Below, one piece after another: positions 7,758 through 15,110 of a stretch of DNA of 33,029 nt. The stretch spans positions 1 through 33,029 of the forward strand of contig CAYFOI010000015.1 of assembly GCA_964344725.1 (NCBI GenBank), in the 5' to 3' direction. Numbering within the stretch: position 1 is the stretch's first letter; each line of letters begins with the position of its first letter. The position numbers and the translations under genes are program-made. The notes under the pieces are model-generated. The model was not told the DNA's origin. It did no database searches and saw only the letters and a list, made by a program, of their open reading frames with translations. Source of the stretch: CG2-30-44-17 sp964344725 (GTDB lineage: Bacteria; Patescibacteriota; Gracilibacteria; UBA1369; UBA12470).

Positions 7758-8687
7758 GTGGCTGTGAAAAGCTACAGAAACAAAAACGCAGAGCTAGCGG
7801 TAGTAGTTATCGGCTACAATAGCAAAAAATTCCTTGGAACTTGTTTCGATTCAATCAAGAAACAAACAATTTTCAAGAAACTTGATGTGATATTTATCGA
7901 CAATATCTCTCACGACGATTCGCCAGCATTTGTTTACGAGAAATATCCCTGGGTACGCGTTTTTCAAAACCACTTCAACTTCGGCTACGCAGGTGCAGCA
8001 AACCAAGGTATCGATCTTTCCGCAGCACCTTTTGTGAACATTATTAATCCAGACATAATCCTCGAACCTGACTATTTTGAAAAAATACTAAAGGCGATGA
8101 AAAAGAGTAACAAAATTGCAGCAGCAACCGGCAAACTTCTCAGATACGATTTTACAAAAAAAGAAAAAACAAATGTGCTCGACACAACAGGCCTAGTATT
8201 CCACAGATCAACACGCGTAACCGATCGCGGACAAGGGGAAGAAGACGAAGGTCAATACGACAAAAAACGCGAAGTCTGGGGAGTCTCAGGCGCATGCCCA
8301 ATCTACAGAAGAACAGCGCTCGACGATATCAAAGTAAACGGCGAAGCCCTAGATTCAAGCTTCTTTATGTACAAGGAAGATGTCGACCTCGCATGGCGAC
8401 TCAATCAGGCAGGTTACAAAGCAATTTATGTGCCAAAAGCTGTCGCAAATCATGGCCGAGGAACAGGCGCCGTTAAACGCAAAGGTCTATTCGGACTTCT
8501 CCGCGGACGCAAGAAGCTCTCACGCTTCCAAAAATACTACTCATTCCGGAACCACCAGAAGATGCTCCGCAAGAACCTGCGCCTTCGCGACTTCATCCGT
8601 CATCCACTAGCAATCACAACTTACGAGATAGTAAGCGTGCTAAATGCTGCTAGGGAAGGGGTGCTATTTAGGAAGGGTTCGGTTTGA
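7758..8687 (+). CDS. GT2-family glycosyltransferase (rhamnosyltransferase-like)
   Basis: A 309-residue GT-A fold glycosyltransferase. It begins with AELAVVVIGYNS (11-22), has IFIDN as the first acidic loop (45-49), then FNFGYAGAANQG (73-84), the NPD metal/nucleotide motif at 97-99, and the C-terminal EDVDLAWRL (207-215) with AVANHGRG around H232. This arrangement matches WbbL-like rhamnosyltransferases. The start is a GTG at 7758, with a second GTG at 7764; no clear Shine-Dalgarno is visible. It diverges from the GT4-NodB gene across 56 bases and probably belongs to the same polysaccharide locus. Confidence 0.9.
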   Translation: MAVKSYRNKNAELAVVVIGYNSKKFLGTCFDSIKKQTIFKKLDVIFIDNISHDDSPAFVYEKYPWVRVFQNHFNFGYAGAANQGIDLSAAPFVNIINPDIILEPDYFEKILKAMKKSNKIAAATGKLLRYDFTKKEKTNVLDTTGLVFHRSTRVTDRGQGEEDEGQYDKKREVWGVSGACPIYRRTALDDIKVNGEALDSSFFMYKEDVDLAWRLNQAGYKAIYVPKAVANHGRGTGAVKRKGLFGLLRGRKKLSRFQKYYSFRNHQKMLRKNLRLRDFIRHPLAITTYEIVSVLNAAREGVLFRKGSV

Positions 8688-8735
8688 TTTCATATCAAGG
8701 ATTTTTATAATGTTTTGAGTAAACTTGGAAACACC

Positions 8736-8754
8736 AATTCTGCAAAGCAGAATT
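8736..8754. repeat. Dispersed hairpin AATTCTGC-AAA-GCAGAATT
   Basis: A perfect 8-bp stem with a three-base AAA loop in the gap between the convergent GT2 and DUF1385 genes. Sixteen bases (8738-8753) are identical to 1851-1866, also between convergent genes. It may act as a bidirectional transcript end or be a small dispersed intergenic element. Confidence 0.55.
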
Positions 8755-8789
8755 AGGCCTTTCCCGCGAGCGAAAAATATTTATAAAAA

Positions 8790-9722
8790 TCATCTCTCTA
8801 GTTCAAGGCACCTCTTAAGCGCAGCAATCGCAACTTCACACTGCTTTTTGTCCGGTTCTCGGGTAGTAATTTTTTGGAACCAAAGTCCAGGAGCAACAAT
8901 CGCACGCACAATCAAACTCTCGCGGTATTTGGCACTTAGCTTAAGCGCTTCGTAAGAGACCCCGGCAATCAAAGGCAACACAGCAACCCTCACCAGGAAT
9001 TTTGAAGCAAAATCTTCTGGGGTAGGAATAGCTGTATAAATGACAATACTGATAAAAATCACAAGCAATATAAAGCTGGTTCCGCAACGCGGATGGAACC
9101 GAGTTTGTTTATTTACCTCGCGCGGCTCAAGTTTCTTCTCTAGCTCATAAGTCCAAACCGCCTTATGCTCAGCACCATGATAAGCAAAAACACGCTTAAT
9201 ATCCGGAATCAAAGAAATCAAAAGCAAATAAGCAAGAAAGAAAACAGTCTTAATAACTCCATCCAGAATATTAAAAGCCCAAAAATGATCATCCAGAAAC
9301 ACCATTTTCTCACTAGAAATTTGCGTTAACCAAAGCGGCAGGAATTTGAATAAAAATATTGCCAACCCGAAAACAAAAATCATATACAAAACAGAACCGA
9401 TCATAGCCAAAACCTCCTTCCAAATGGCACGCTTCTTAGGAGCATGATCTTCCTCGCCAGCCAAAAACTCAGCATTCGAAATATTAAGCGCCTTTACGCC
9501 AATATACATCGACTCAAAAAGATGAATAAGCCCACGCAAAATAGGTAGTCCAAGGATCTTAAACCGCTTAGTTACGCTGATGTACTTGCGATCATGGACC
9601 TTCACTCTGCCATCCTCTTTGCGTACAGCAACGGCATAATGATTTGGAGATCTCATCATTACCCCTTCAATGACAGCCTGGCCGCCAATAGCGAAATCGA
9701 TTTTTTTAGTTTCTTGTGGCAC
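8790..9722 (-). CDS. DUF1385 (YqhQ) membrane protein
   Basis: A 310-residue integral membrane protein of the DUF1385/YqhQ family, recognised by GGQAVIEGVMMR at 13-24, YHGAEHKA at 181-188 and RFHPRCGTSF at 208-217. Hydrophobic segments lie near 104-130, 155-173, 216-232 and 240-262. The biochemical role of the family is not established; the His/Glu/Cys-rich conserved loops suggest metal or cofactor binding. It is a single gene between a convergent GT2 gene and the divergent amidohydrolase-like gene. Confidence 0.88.
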   Translation of the reverse strand: MPQETKKIDFAIGGQAVIEGVMMRSPNHYAVAVRKEDGRVKVHDRKYISVTKRFKILGLPILRGLIHLFESMYIGVKALNISNAEFLAGEEDHAPKKRAIWKEVLAMIGSVLYMIFVFGLAIFLFKFLPLWLTQISSEKMVFLDDHFWAFNILDGVIKTVFFLAYLLLISLIPDIKRVFAYHGAEHKAVWTYELEKKLEPREVNKQTRFHPRCGTSFILLVIFISIVIYTAIPTPEDFASKFLVRVAVLPLIAGVSYEALKLSAKYRESLIVRAIVAPGLWFQKITTREPDKKQCEVAIAALKRCLELER

Positions 9723-9780
9723 GACGCAAATTTAACCACGAAAACCAAAAAAATCAAAATTGGCCAACCCCAACCTGTAG

Positions 9781-9800
9781 ATTCTGTCCTAGGACGGAAT
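9781..9800. promoter_or_regulatory. Inverted repeat in a divergent intergenic region
   Basis: ATTCTGTCC (9781-9789), TA, GGACGGAAT (9792-9800): nine paired positions, one of them G-T in RNA. It lies between the DUF1385 gene and the promoter of the amidohydrolase-like gene, about 38 bases upstream of that -35. It could be a protein-binding site; without a T run it is a poor terminator. Confidence 0.4.
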
Positions 9801-9837
9801 CCGACCTGATGAACTGCACGACAATTAGTCTGGCAAG

Positions 9838-9866
9838 TTGTCATCTAGCAATAAGAATTGTATAAT
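9838..9866 (+). promoter_or_regulatory. Strong sigma70-type promoter
   Basis: TTGTCA (9838-9843), a 17-base spacer and a perfect TATAAT (9861-9866), 30 bases before the ATG of the amidohydrolase-like gene at 9896. A purine-rich AAGAGGGG follows the -10. Confidence 0.75.
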
Positions 9867-9895
9867 CCGCACAAGAGGGGCATCAAACCCAAAAA

Positions 9896-10894
9896 ATGAA
9901 CAAAAGAAAAGATTTTTTTCGTCATCCAATATCCGGACTAGCCATCTTGGCGGTCTTGGCAGTGCTAATCGCATTTACAGCAGTGCCATGGGGCAACAAC
10001 ATGAGCGACTTGGACGAAGAAGACTTTATGATAGTAAATGCTCACGAGAACATAGAGTCGATATACCAAGTCGACAAACTTCTCGACGTCATGGACGCAA
10101 CGAATATTGCGAAAACAGTTCTCGTAGGTAGTCCAGAGGAGCTCCTCGATTACGACGGCGAACAAGGTTTTACAAATCCAGAGAGAAACAACGAAGTAGT
10201 ACTTTCAATAGCAAACAAATACGACAATCGTTTCTACGCATTCTGCACAATCGATCCAAACGATCCAGACAAATTAGCCGAAATACAATCATGTATAGAA
10301 AGAGGAGGCGACGGGATCAAGCTGTACAATGGGCACACGTTCTTCTACGAAGACCCACTCGACGATGAAAAAATGCTAGGTGTCTACAGGACAGCCGAAG
10401 AGCAAGGGTTCCCTGTAATTATGCACGTAAACACGGGCTATTATCTAGATCAATTTGAAAACGTCATGACTCTCTACCCAGACATGACAGTCATATGTCC
10501 TCACTTCTGCTTGTCTTCCAAGAACCTTCCTCAGCTTCAAGGATTGCTTGATACTTATCCGAATTTATATATCGATATCAGCTTCGGTTATACAGAGTAT
10601 TTGAAGGACGGCTTGCTTAGAATCTCCGAGAACATCGACTCTTTTAAGACTCTTTTTGAAAGCTACCCGGAGAGGTTCGTATTTGGCACAGTTGCAGTTG
10701 TAACTGAAGATGATGAGTACAAGAGCGAAGAATGGCTCGTGGAAACATACCAAGCTTATCGCAACCTTCTCGAAGCGGAAAGCTACACAACTTTCCATGT
10801 TGTAGACGAAGAAANNNNNNNNNNCCAGCTAGACGCATCAGTACTCGAACAAATCTACGAAACTAATTGGGAAAATATCTTAGGAAGTGATTGA
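9896..10894 (+). CDS. Membrane-anchored amidohydrolase-2-like protein, altered metal site
   Basis: A 332-residue protein with an N-terminal membrane anchor (about 12-32) and a TIM-barrel domain of the amidohydrolase-related (PF04909-type) family, placed outside the membrane by the anchor. Barrel landmarks are GDGIKLY (138-144), VIMHVNTG with H177, VICPHF with H203 and VFGT at 262-265. Two normally metal-binding positions are changed: the DxHxH of strand 1 reads N48-A-H50-E-N52, and the Asp after FGT is V266. It may therefore be catalytically dead or use a different site. Ten Ns at 10815-10824 interrupt codons 307-310; the frame on both sides fits the family C-terminus (VLEQIYETNWENIL). It ends 40 bases inside the convergent nnrD-like gene. 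Confidence 0.75.
   Translation: MNKRKDFFRHPISGLAILAVLAVLIAFTAVPWGNNMSDLDEEDFMIVNAHENIESIYQVDKLLDVMDATNIAKTVLVGSPEELLDYDGEQGFTNPERNNEVVLSIANKYDNRFYAFCTIDPNDPDKLAEIQSCIERGGDGIKLYNGHTFFYEDPLDDEKMLGVYRTAEEQGFPVIMHVNTGYYLDQFENVMTLYPDMTVICPHFCLSSKNLPQLQGLLDTYPNLYIDISFGYTEYLKDGLLRISENIDSFKTLFESYPERFVFGTVAVVTEDDEYKSEEWLVETYQAYRNLLEAESYTTFHVVDEEXXXXQLDASVLEQIYETNWENILGSD
10815..10824. other. Assembly gap (10 Ns)
   Basis: Ten undetermined bases inside the amidohydrolase-like gene. The reading frame is consistent across it, so the true length is probably 10 or differs from 10 by a multiple of three. Confidence 0.99.
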
Positions 10895-11631
10895 GCTAGA
10901 TCTTTGGCCGAATAAGCATTCGCATTATTTTCAGAAAGCTTTTCACCTGCTTTGCCTAACATAAAAGCAGCAACCTGTGCTGCCTCAAATGGATTAAGTC
11001 CTTGAGCAATCATGCTCGCGCAAAGCCCAGCTAAAACGTCACCACTTCCACCCACGGTCATCCCAGGATCACCAGTCTTGTTCGAAACAACATCACCTTC
11101 ATACGACATAATCGTATCAACCTGCCCTTTGAGCAGGATATTGGTTGTTACTTTAGAAAACTTCTCGTATTCATTGGTATGAGGGGTAACGAGAACTTTT
11201 TTGGCATCTTTTTTTAAAGCAAAAATCGCACTCGAATCCAGGACGAAAAGCTTATCTTCTTCGAGTAACTTCTCACAAGCATCAAGAAACCCTGGTTCAG
11301 GCTTTGACCCAGGACCGATAACAACGCAGTCCGCCTCATCGAGCCAATCGCGCACGCCATCAATATGCTTTTCCTCAAAAACATCCCCCGGGAAACCACG
11401 CACAATAAATTCAGGACAATGCTTGCGGGAAACCTCGACATTGACCTCCGGCACATACAGCTTAACTAAATCGGCACCACTATAAAGCGCTCCCATCCCA
11501 GCCAAAACAGCGGCTCCAGAAAACTCACTGTGGCCACTGATTATGAGTACTCGTCCATTTTCCCCTTTATGAGAATCAGACCTCCTGCGCGGAAGTGTCG
11601 TCTGAACGTCTTCTTGAGTAATAACCTTCAT
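10855..11631 (-). CDS. nnrD: ADP-dependent NAD(P)H-hydrate dehydratase
   Basis: A 258-residue YjeF C-terminal/ribokinase-like domain protein. It repairs hydrated NADH and NADPH using ADP (or ATP). Visible motifs are HKGENGRVLIISG (21-33), the GPG loop at 106-108, LVTPHTNEYEK (147-157) and the catalytic GGSGDVLAG (194-202) with D198. The YjeF-N epimerase domain, often fused in bacteria, is absent, so this is the stand-alone form. It converges with the amidohydrolase-like gene, overlapping 40 bases at the 3' ends. The 47-base gap to mscS upstream is filled by a TAG array. Confidence 0.93.
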   Translation of the reverse strand: MKVITQEDVQTTLPRRRSDSHKGENGRVLIISGHSEFSGAAVLAGMGALYSGADLVKLYVPEVNVEVSRKHCPEFIVRGFPGDVFEEKHIDGVRDWLDEADCVVIGPGSKPEPGFLDACEKLLEEDKLFVLDSSAIFALKKDAKKVLVTPHTNEYEKFSKVTTNILLKGQVDTIMSYEGDVVSNKTGDPGMTVGGSGDVLAGLCASMIAQGLNPFEAAQVAAFMLGKAGEKLSENNANAYSAKDLAQSLPKIFSQLVS

Positions 11632-11639
11632 GCATCAAT

Positions 11640-11688
11640 CTTACTACTGCTTACTGACTACTGTCTACTGACTAAATCCTACTGACTA
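11640..11688 (-). repeat. TAG heptad array 4 (TAGTCAG type), longest perfect array
   Basis: Seven consecutive 7-base units on the minus strand from 11688 to 11640: TAGTCAG, TAGGATT, TAGTCAG, TAGACAG, TAGTCAG, TAAGCAG, TAGTAAG. Every unit begins with TAG or TAA. The second (11681-11679) is the stop of mscS, so the last sense codons (AGT CAG) are array sequence. The array fills the mscS-nnrD gap. Confidence 0.9.
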
Positions 11689-13454
11689 GATAAAAAATCA
11701 GCGCCAGCGACGTCATCTTCTTTTGTTGTAGCCATAGCAGGTTCAGCAGCTAGCTGTGTTGCTGGTTCAACTTGAGTAATAGTAGCTGTTGCATCGACTT
11801 TTTCTTCCTCTTGTGCTGGTTGCTCAGCAGCTTCAGGAGTTTCTTGTTCCACAGATTGTGCAGACTCAGCCAAAGGTGCTTCTTCTGAAGGATTTTGTTC
11901 TGTCATTTGCTGACTACTATCTGTGCTTGTAGTTGGTTTGTCATCAGTTTCTTGCTCAGCCGCAGATGTTTCCTCTGCAACTTGAGTAGTAGGCTCAGGA
12001 CTAGGAACAGGTTCTATAGAAACGGTTTCTTGAGCTGGTTCAGCAGGGGCAGGTGTCTCTGCAACTTCTGCTACTGGTTCGCTGCTATCTGTTGCAGGGA
12101 CTTCTTCTGTAGGAGCTGTTTCATCTGCAACTGGCTTAACCTCTTCCGCAGGTGTCTCTGTTTCCTGAGTCTCAACAGCCGCAGGCTGCTCTGCCATCTG
12201 CTCATTGCTATCCGCACTAACCACAGGTGCCTCTTCCGCAACTTGAGCAGGCTCGTCAGGGATAGTAACTTCTTCAGGCTTTGCTGCCTCTTCTGCCATC
12301 TGCTGACCGCCATCTGCTGACTCCTCAGCGACAGGGGCCTCGCTACTGACTACTGACTTCTGATTACTGTCTGCCTCTGCAGCATGCTGTTCTTCAAGAG
12401 TCTCGAGATCAACATGCTCAGTATGCGAATCTCCAGCAGCATATTCAGCTTGAAGAGCTTCATTCGCAGCGTCTTTTTCAGCTTGATCTTCTTGTGTCTG
12501 AATTTGCTCCATCTTGTGCTGCTTCATCTCTTCCTCAGTCATTGCATAAGTAGGGATAACCGCGCTTTCAGTATCTTTATCGAAAACAAGTGTCCTGATG
12601 GGGAAAGGAATTCCGATACCAGCATCATCAAGAGCAGATTTGAGTTGCTCGATAAGTTGAGACTTAATATCGATCCATTTATCTTTTGATTCAACCCAAA
12701 ATCTTACTTTGAAATTAATACTACTATCCGCAAATTCATCAAGAATTACTGCAGGAGCAGGCTCCTTAAGCACTTTCTCATGAGCATGCAAAACAGCAAG
12801 CATTACATTGGTTGCTTTCTTAAGATCTGTTCTGTACTCAACGCCAACAGGAATCTCAATACGTCTGAAAGGATTTGTCGTATAACTTGTGACCTGATTT
12901 GTAAAAAGATCAGCATTTGGAACAATAACTTTAGTTCCATCTAAAGCTTGCAAAATAGTAGCTCGAGATTGAATCTCTTTAACCTTACCAAGAGTTCCAT
13001 TTACCTCGATAAAATCACCAATAGTAAACTGTCTAGTAGCCAAAAGGATAACTCCAGCAATAAAATTCATAATAATATCCTGAAGCGCAAAACCAATACC
13101 AAAACCAACCGCAGCAATGATTACAGTTAGATCAATACCACCAACCTTAAGTCCAATAGTTAAGCCCACCGCTAAAACTGCCGCATAAGTAGCACGCCCA
13201 ACCAAAATAAGGATTTCCTCATGCTCATCACCCATCTTGTCAGCGACTTTGTCGACAACAATTCTCTTAAGCATTTTTGAGAAATAAACAGAAAAAACAA
13301 CTACAACGATAGCTGCAATCCAATTGTCGAGATGATCCCAAAGGTAAGAAATAAAAGATGTTACAGCCTCCTCGCTTTGAGAGGCAGTTTCACTACTCTT
13401 ATCTGTAAGAGATGCCGCCTGCGCAATCGGTACAAAAAATCTTAGAAAACTCAT
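11679..13454 (-). CDS. mscS: MscS-family mechanosensitive channel with long repetitive acidic tail
   Basis: A 591-residue protein. Residues about 44-290 are a small-conductance mechanosensitive channel: membrane segments near 44-60 and 84-104, the pore helix AAVGFGIGFALQDIIMNFIAG (about 114-134), the beta domain with FTIGDFIEV (143-151), and VPNADL (178-183). The channel releases solutes on hypo-osmotic shock. MscS proteins typically end near residue 290. Here a tail of about 300 residues follows, rich in Glu, Ala, Pro, Gln, Ser and Thr, with copies of a motif like DSNEQMAE, DSSQQMTE and DGGQQMAE. Part of the tail DNA is TAG-heptad sequence in which the in-frame unit reads AAG (K366). The tail should be cytoplasmic and disordered. 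A good promoter precedes the gene (13483-13511). Confidence 0.9.
   Translation of the reverse strand: MSFLRFFVPIAQAASLTDKSSETASQSEEAVTSFISYLWDHLDNWIAAIVVVVFSVYFSKMLKRIVVDKVADKMGDEHEEILILVGRATYAAVLAVGLTIGLKVGGIDLTVIIAAVGFGIGFALQDIIMNFIAGVILLATRQFTIGDFIEVNGTLGKVKEIQSRATILQALDGTKVIVPNADLFTNQVTSYTTNPFRRIEIPVGVEYRTDLKKATNVMLAVLHAHEKVLKEPAPAVILDEFADSSINFKVRFWVESKDKWIDIKSQLIEQLKSALDDAGIGIPFPIRTLVFDKDTESAVIPTYAMTEEEMKQHKMEQIQTQEDQAEKDAANEALQAEYAAGDSHTEHVDLETLEEQHAAEADSNQKSVVSSEAPVAEESADGGQQMAEEAAKPEEVTIPDEPAQVAEEAPVVSADSNEQMAEQPAAVETQETETPAEEVKPVADETAPTEEVPATDSSEPVAEVAETPAPAEPAQETVSIEPVPSPEPTTQVAEETSAAEQETDDKPTTSTDSSQQMTEQNPSEEAPLAESAQSVEQETPEAAEQPAQEEEKVDATATITQVEPATQLAAEPAMATTKEDDVAGADFLSSQ
12339..12373 (-). 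repeat. TAG heptad array 5, inside the mscS coding sequence
   Basis: Minus-strand units from 12373 leftwards: CAGACAG, TAATCAG, AAGTCAG, TAGTCAG, TAGCGAG. They encode the DSNQKSVVSSE segment (residues 362-372). Only the third unit begins on a codon boundary (codon 366), and it alone among the TAG/TAA-type units has A in place of T, avoiding an in-frame stop. Confidence 0.8.
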
Positions 13455-13482
13455 GCTGGTTTGGTTTTAGTTTTATCGTTAA

Positions 13483-13511
13483 ATTATACCAGTTTTGCAG
13501 GTACAAAGCAA
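13483..13511 (-). promoter_or_regulatory. mscS promoter
   Basis: On the minus strand TTGCTT (13511-13506), a 17-base spacer and TATAAT (13488-13483) preceded by TGG (extended -10). The mscS ATG at 13454 is 28 bases downstream. The -35 overlaps the base of a hairpin at 13508-13534. Confidence 0.75.
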
Positions 13512-13534
13512 CCCTCTGTATTAAAGAGAGTTGC
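13508..13534 (-). terminator. Hairpin ending the MopE-like lipoprotein transcript (weak)
   Basis: GCAACCCTCT (13508-13517) pairs with AGAGAGTTGC (13525-13534) over ten positions, one of them a G-T pair in the minus-strand RNA, around a 7-base loop. On the minus strand it lies 33 bases after the lipoprotein stop and is followed by TTTGT rather than a long T run. It also overlaps the mscS -35, so it may regulate mscS as well. Confidence 0.45.
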
Positions 13535-13566
13535 ATGAGAGTTCGAAACTACAAATTGAAGCTCGT

Positions 13567-14952
13567 TTATTGTTGTGCTTCTGGGCTAGCAGCAAGTTCT
13601 TCCGCCTTTGTTTTAAGTTCTTTAGCCATATAATCAGTAACAAACAATGCGGCTTCTACAGTTGCAGGAGTACTTGTGTCTCCACGTTCTTGTTTGTCGT
13701 ATTTACGTATAAGCCAACTGATAGCGACCTGTTCATAACCATAGTCGCGAGAGTCTAAATCCCATGCGGGCTTCTCGCCTTCAGCAGGGATTGGCATACA
13801 AGTATCAAGGTCTTCGCAAGAAGGCTTACGACCATAAAACTTCCATTCTCCATTGTAAGATCTTAGTCTATCCAAATAAGCTAATTCAAACTGGATATTC
13901 CCTTTGTCCTGGTCTGCAGATGCCAAGGTAGCGTTTAGTTCTTCAAAGAACTTAGCCATATATGCAAGAGCCTCAGGGTTATCACTTAAAGATTTGGTCA
14001 TATAATCAACCTGTTGGTCAGCAAGAGCTTTGATAGCTTGTTTGGTTAGGGTCTCAGAACCATTCCACATAGCGTCAAATGCTGTAAAAAGAGGGCCTAG
14101 ATCATTGGAGCGACCAACTTGATCGACAGGGGAAGCACTATATCGACCAAATAAAGACTGAGCTAAACTCATCATCATACCCTGATTCCAACGTTGTAAC
14201 TCACGTTGATAAGTATCCGTATCTATCTCATCATTTTCCATCATGAAATCTTCTGGCTTAGGCATGTCATCAAATGAGCCATAGTCACCATCGATAGTTT
14301 CTACAAGTTCATAAGAGACGCCGACAACAGCACCTTGTAACCCATTAACTCCACCAGGGACTACGCTAGAAGCTAGCTCTTGGAAATGCTCTGGCCAGTC
14401 AGTAAAAGAAACCTCTTCTAATATGCTCCCATCACAGTCATTATCAGCAGGGACCGCTTCTTTGCCAGAAAAAGGCCCATTAAACCCAAATCTTTCCGAT
14501 GGTTTGCCCGTAATACTTGGGTCAGAATCATTGCAGTCAGAATGACTTATGACCCAGTCTTGAGGCTTATTCCCGTCACAAGCTACTATAGATGCATGAG
14601 TAGGATCTCCATCAAGATCACCATCTACATCGATGTAGTATTTATGAGGAGCTCCACGTCCTGCCCCTGTTTGTAAAAGCCAAGGACCTTCATCAATTTC
14701 TCCATTACAGTTGTCATCTGTGCCATTACAGATTTCTTTTCTCCCAGGGTGAATATGTGCATCATCATCATCGCAATCTTGTGTCTTATCATATCCATCA
14801 CCATCTGAATCGATAGCGGCAGGTGCAGCAGGTGTAGTAGGAGCAATAGGAGCTTGACGACCAGAAGAGCCATCACATCCAGCAATAGATCCTGCAAAGA
14901 CGCAGACAAGTGCCAAGTTTCTGCCCCAAGAATTTAATTTTTCGGAATCCAT
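13567..14952 (-). CDS. Lipoprotein with MopE-like Asp/Cys metal-binding repeat
   Basis: From the ATG at 14952 the product is 461 residues with a lipoprotein signal ending in the lipobox I-A-G-C26. A longer frame starting at 15012 would bury the signal behind 20 residues, so it is rejected. Residues 47-89 match the MopE-type 'putative metal-binding' repeat: DSDGDGYDKTQDCDDDD followed by HPGRKEICNGTDDNCNGEIDEG (Cys 60, 75, 82). A weaker copy, DVDGDLDGD...DCNDSDP...DNDCDGS, follows at about 110-185. Such repeats bind Ca or Cu in secreted proteins of several phyla. The remaining roughly 270 residues are acidic and helical with no family I recognise. It is probably a surface lipoprotein matured by LspA (17802-18263). 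Confidence 0.78.
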   Translation of the reverse strand: MDSEKLNSWGRNLALVCVFAGSIAGCDGSSGRQAPIAPTTPAAPAAIDSDGDGYDKTQDCDDDDAHIHPGRKEICNGTDDNCNGEIDEGPWLLQTGAGRGAPHKYYIDVDGDLDGDPTHASIVACDGNKPQDWVISHSDCNDSDPSITGKPSERFGFNGPFSGKEAVPADNDCDGSILEEVSFTDWPEHFQELASSVVPGGVNGLQGAVVGVSYELVETIDGDYGSFDDMPKPEDFMMENDEIDTDTYQRELQRWNQGMMMSLAQSLFGRYSASPVDQVGRSNDLGPLFTAFDAMWNGSETLTKQAIKALADQQVDYMTKSLSDNPEALAYMAKFFEELNATLASADQDKGNIQFELAYLDRLRSYNGEWKFYGRKPSCEDLDTCMPIPAEGEKPAWDLDSRDYGYEQVAISWLIRKYDKQERGDTSTPATVEAALFVTDYMAKELKTKAEELAASPEAQQ

Positions 14953-14979
14953 GTTTTTCGTAGGGTTAAATCGTATATC

Positions 14980-14998
14980 GTCAACAAGTATTGTTGAC
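14980..14998. promoter_or_regulatory. Operator-like palindrome GTCAACAA-GTA-TTGTTGAC
   Basis: Perfect 8-base inverted repeat with a 3-base centre, located between the divergent MopE-like lipoprotein and slipin genes. Its right arm overlaps the -35 (TTGACA, 14994-14999) of the slipin promoter, the position expected for a repressor site. Confidence 0.55.
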
Positions 14999-15021
14999 AC
15001 ACCAAGGCACAATAATAATAT
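14994..15021 (+). promoter_or_regulatory. Promoter of the slipin-aroE pair
   Basis: Consensus TTGACA (14994-14999), a 16-base spacer and TAATAT (15016-15021). It would give a leader of about 80 bases before the ATG at 15111. Confidence 0.6.
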
Positions 15022-15110
15022 CTTTGCAAGATCCTGTCAACCCAATTGCTTTGAACAAAAAAAGCTTTTGAGCGAATCTGTAAACAGCCTAATTCCTAAC
15101 CCCAAAAAAC

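Noticed and set aside
8684..8711. TTGATT-16-TATAAT after the GT2 gene as promoter of a small RNA
   Set aside because: The -35 overlaps the GT2 stop and the transcript would run only into the end of a convergent gene. A+T-rich DNA gives such matches by chance, so it was not listed as a feature.
11895..12320. 141-codon plus-strand frame opposite the mscS tail
   Set aside because: It is a Cys/Phe/Leu/Arg-rich by-product of the repetitive Glu/Ala tail read antisense.
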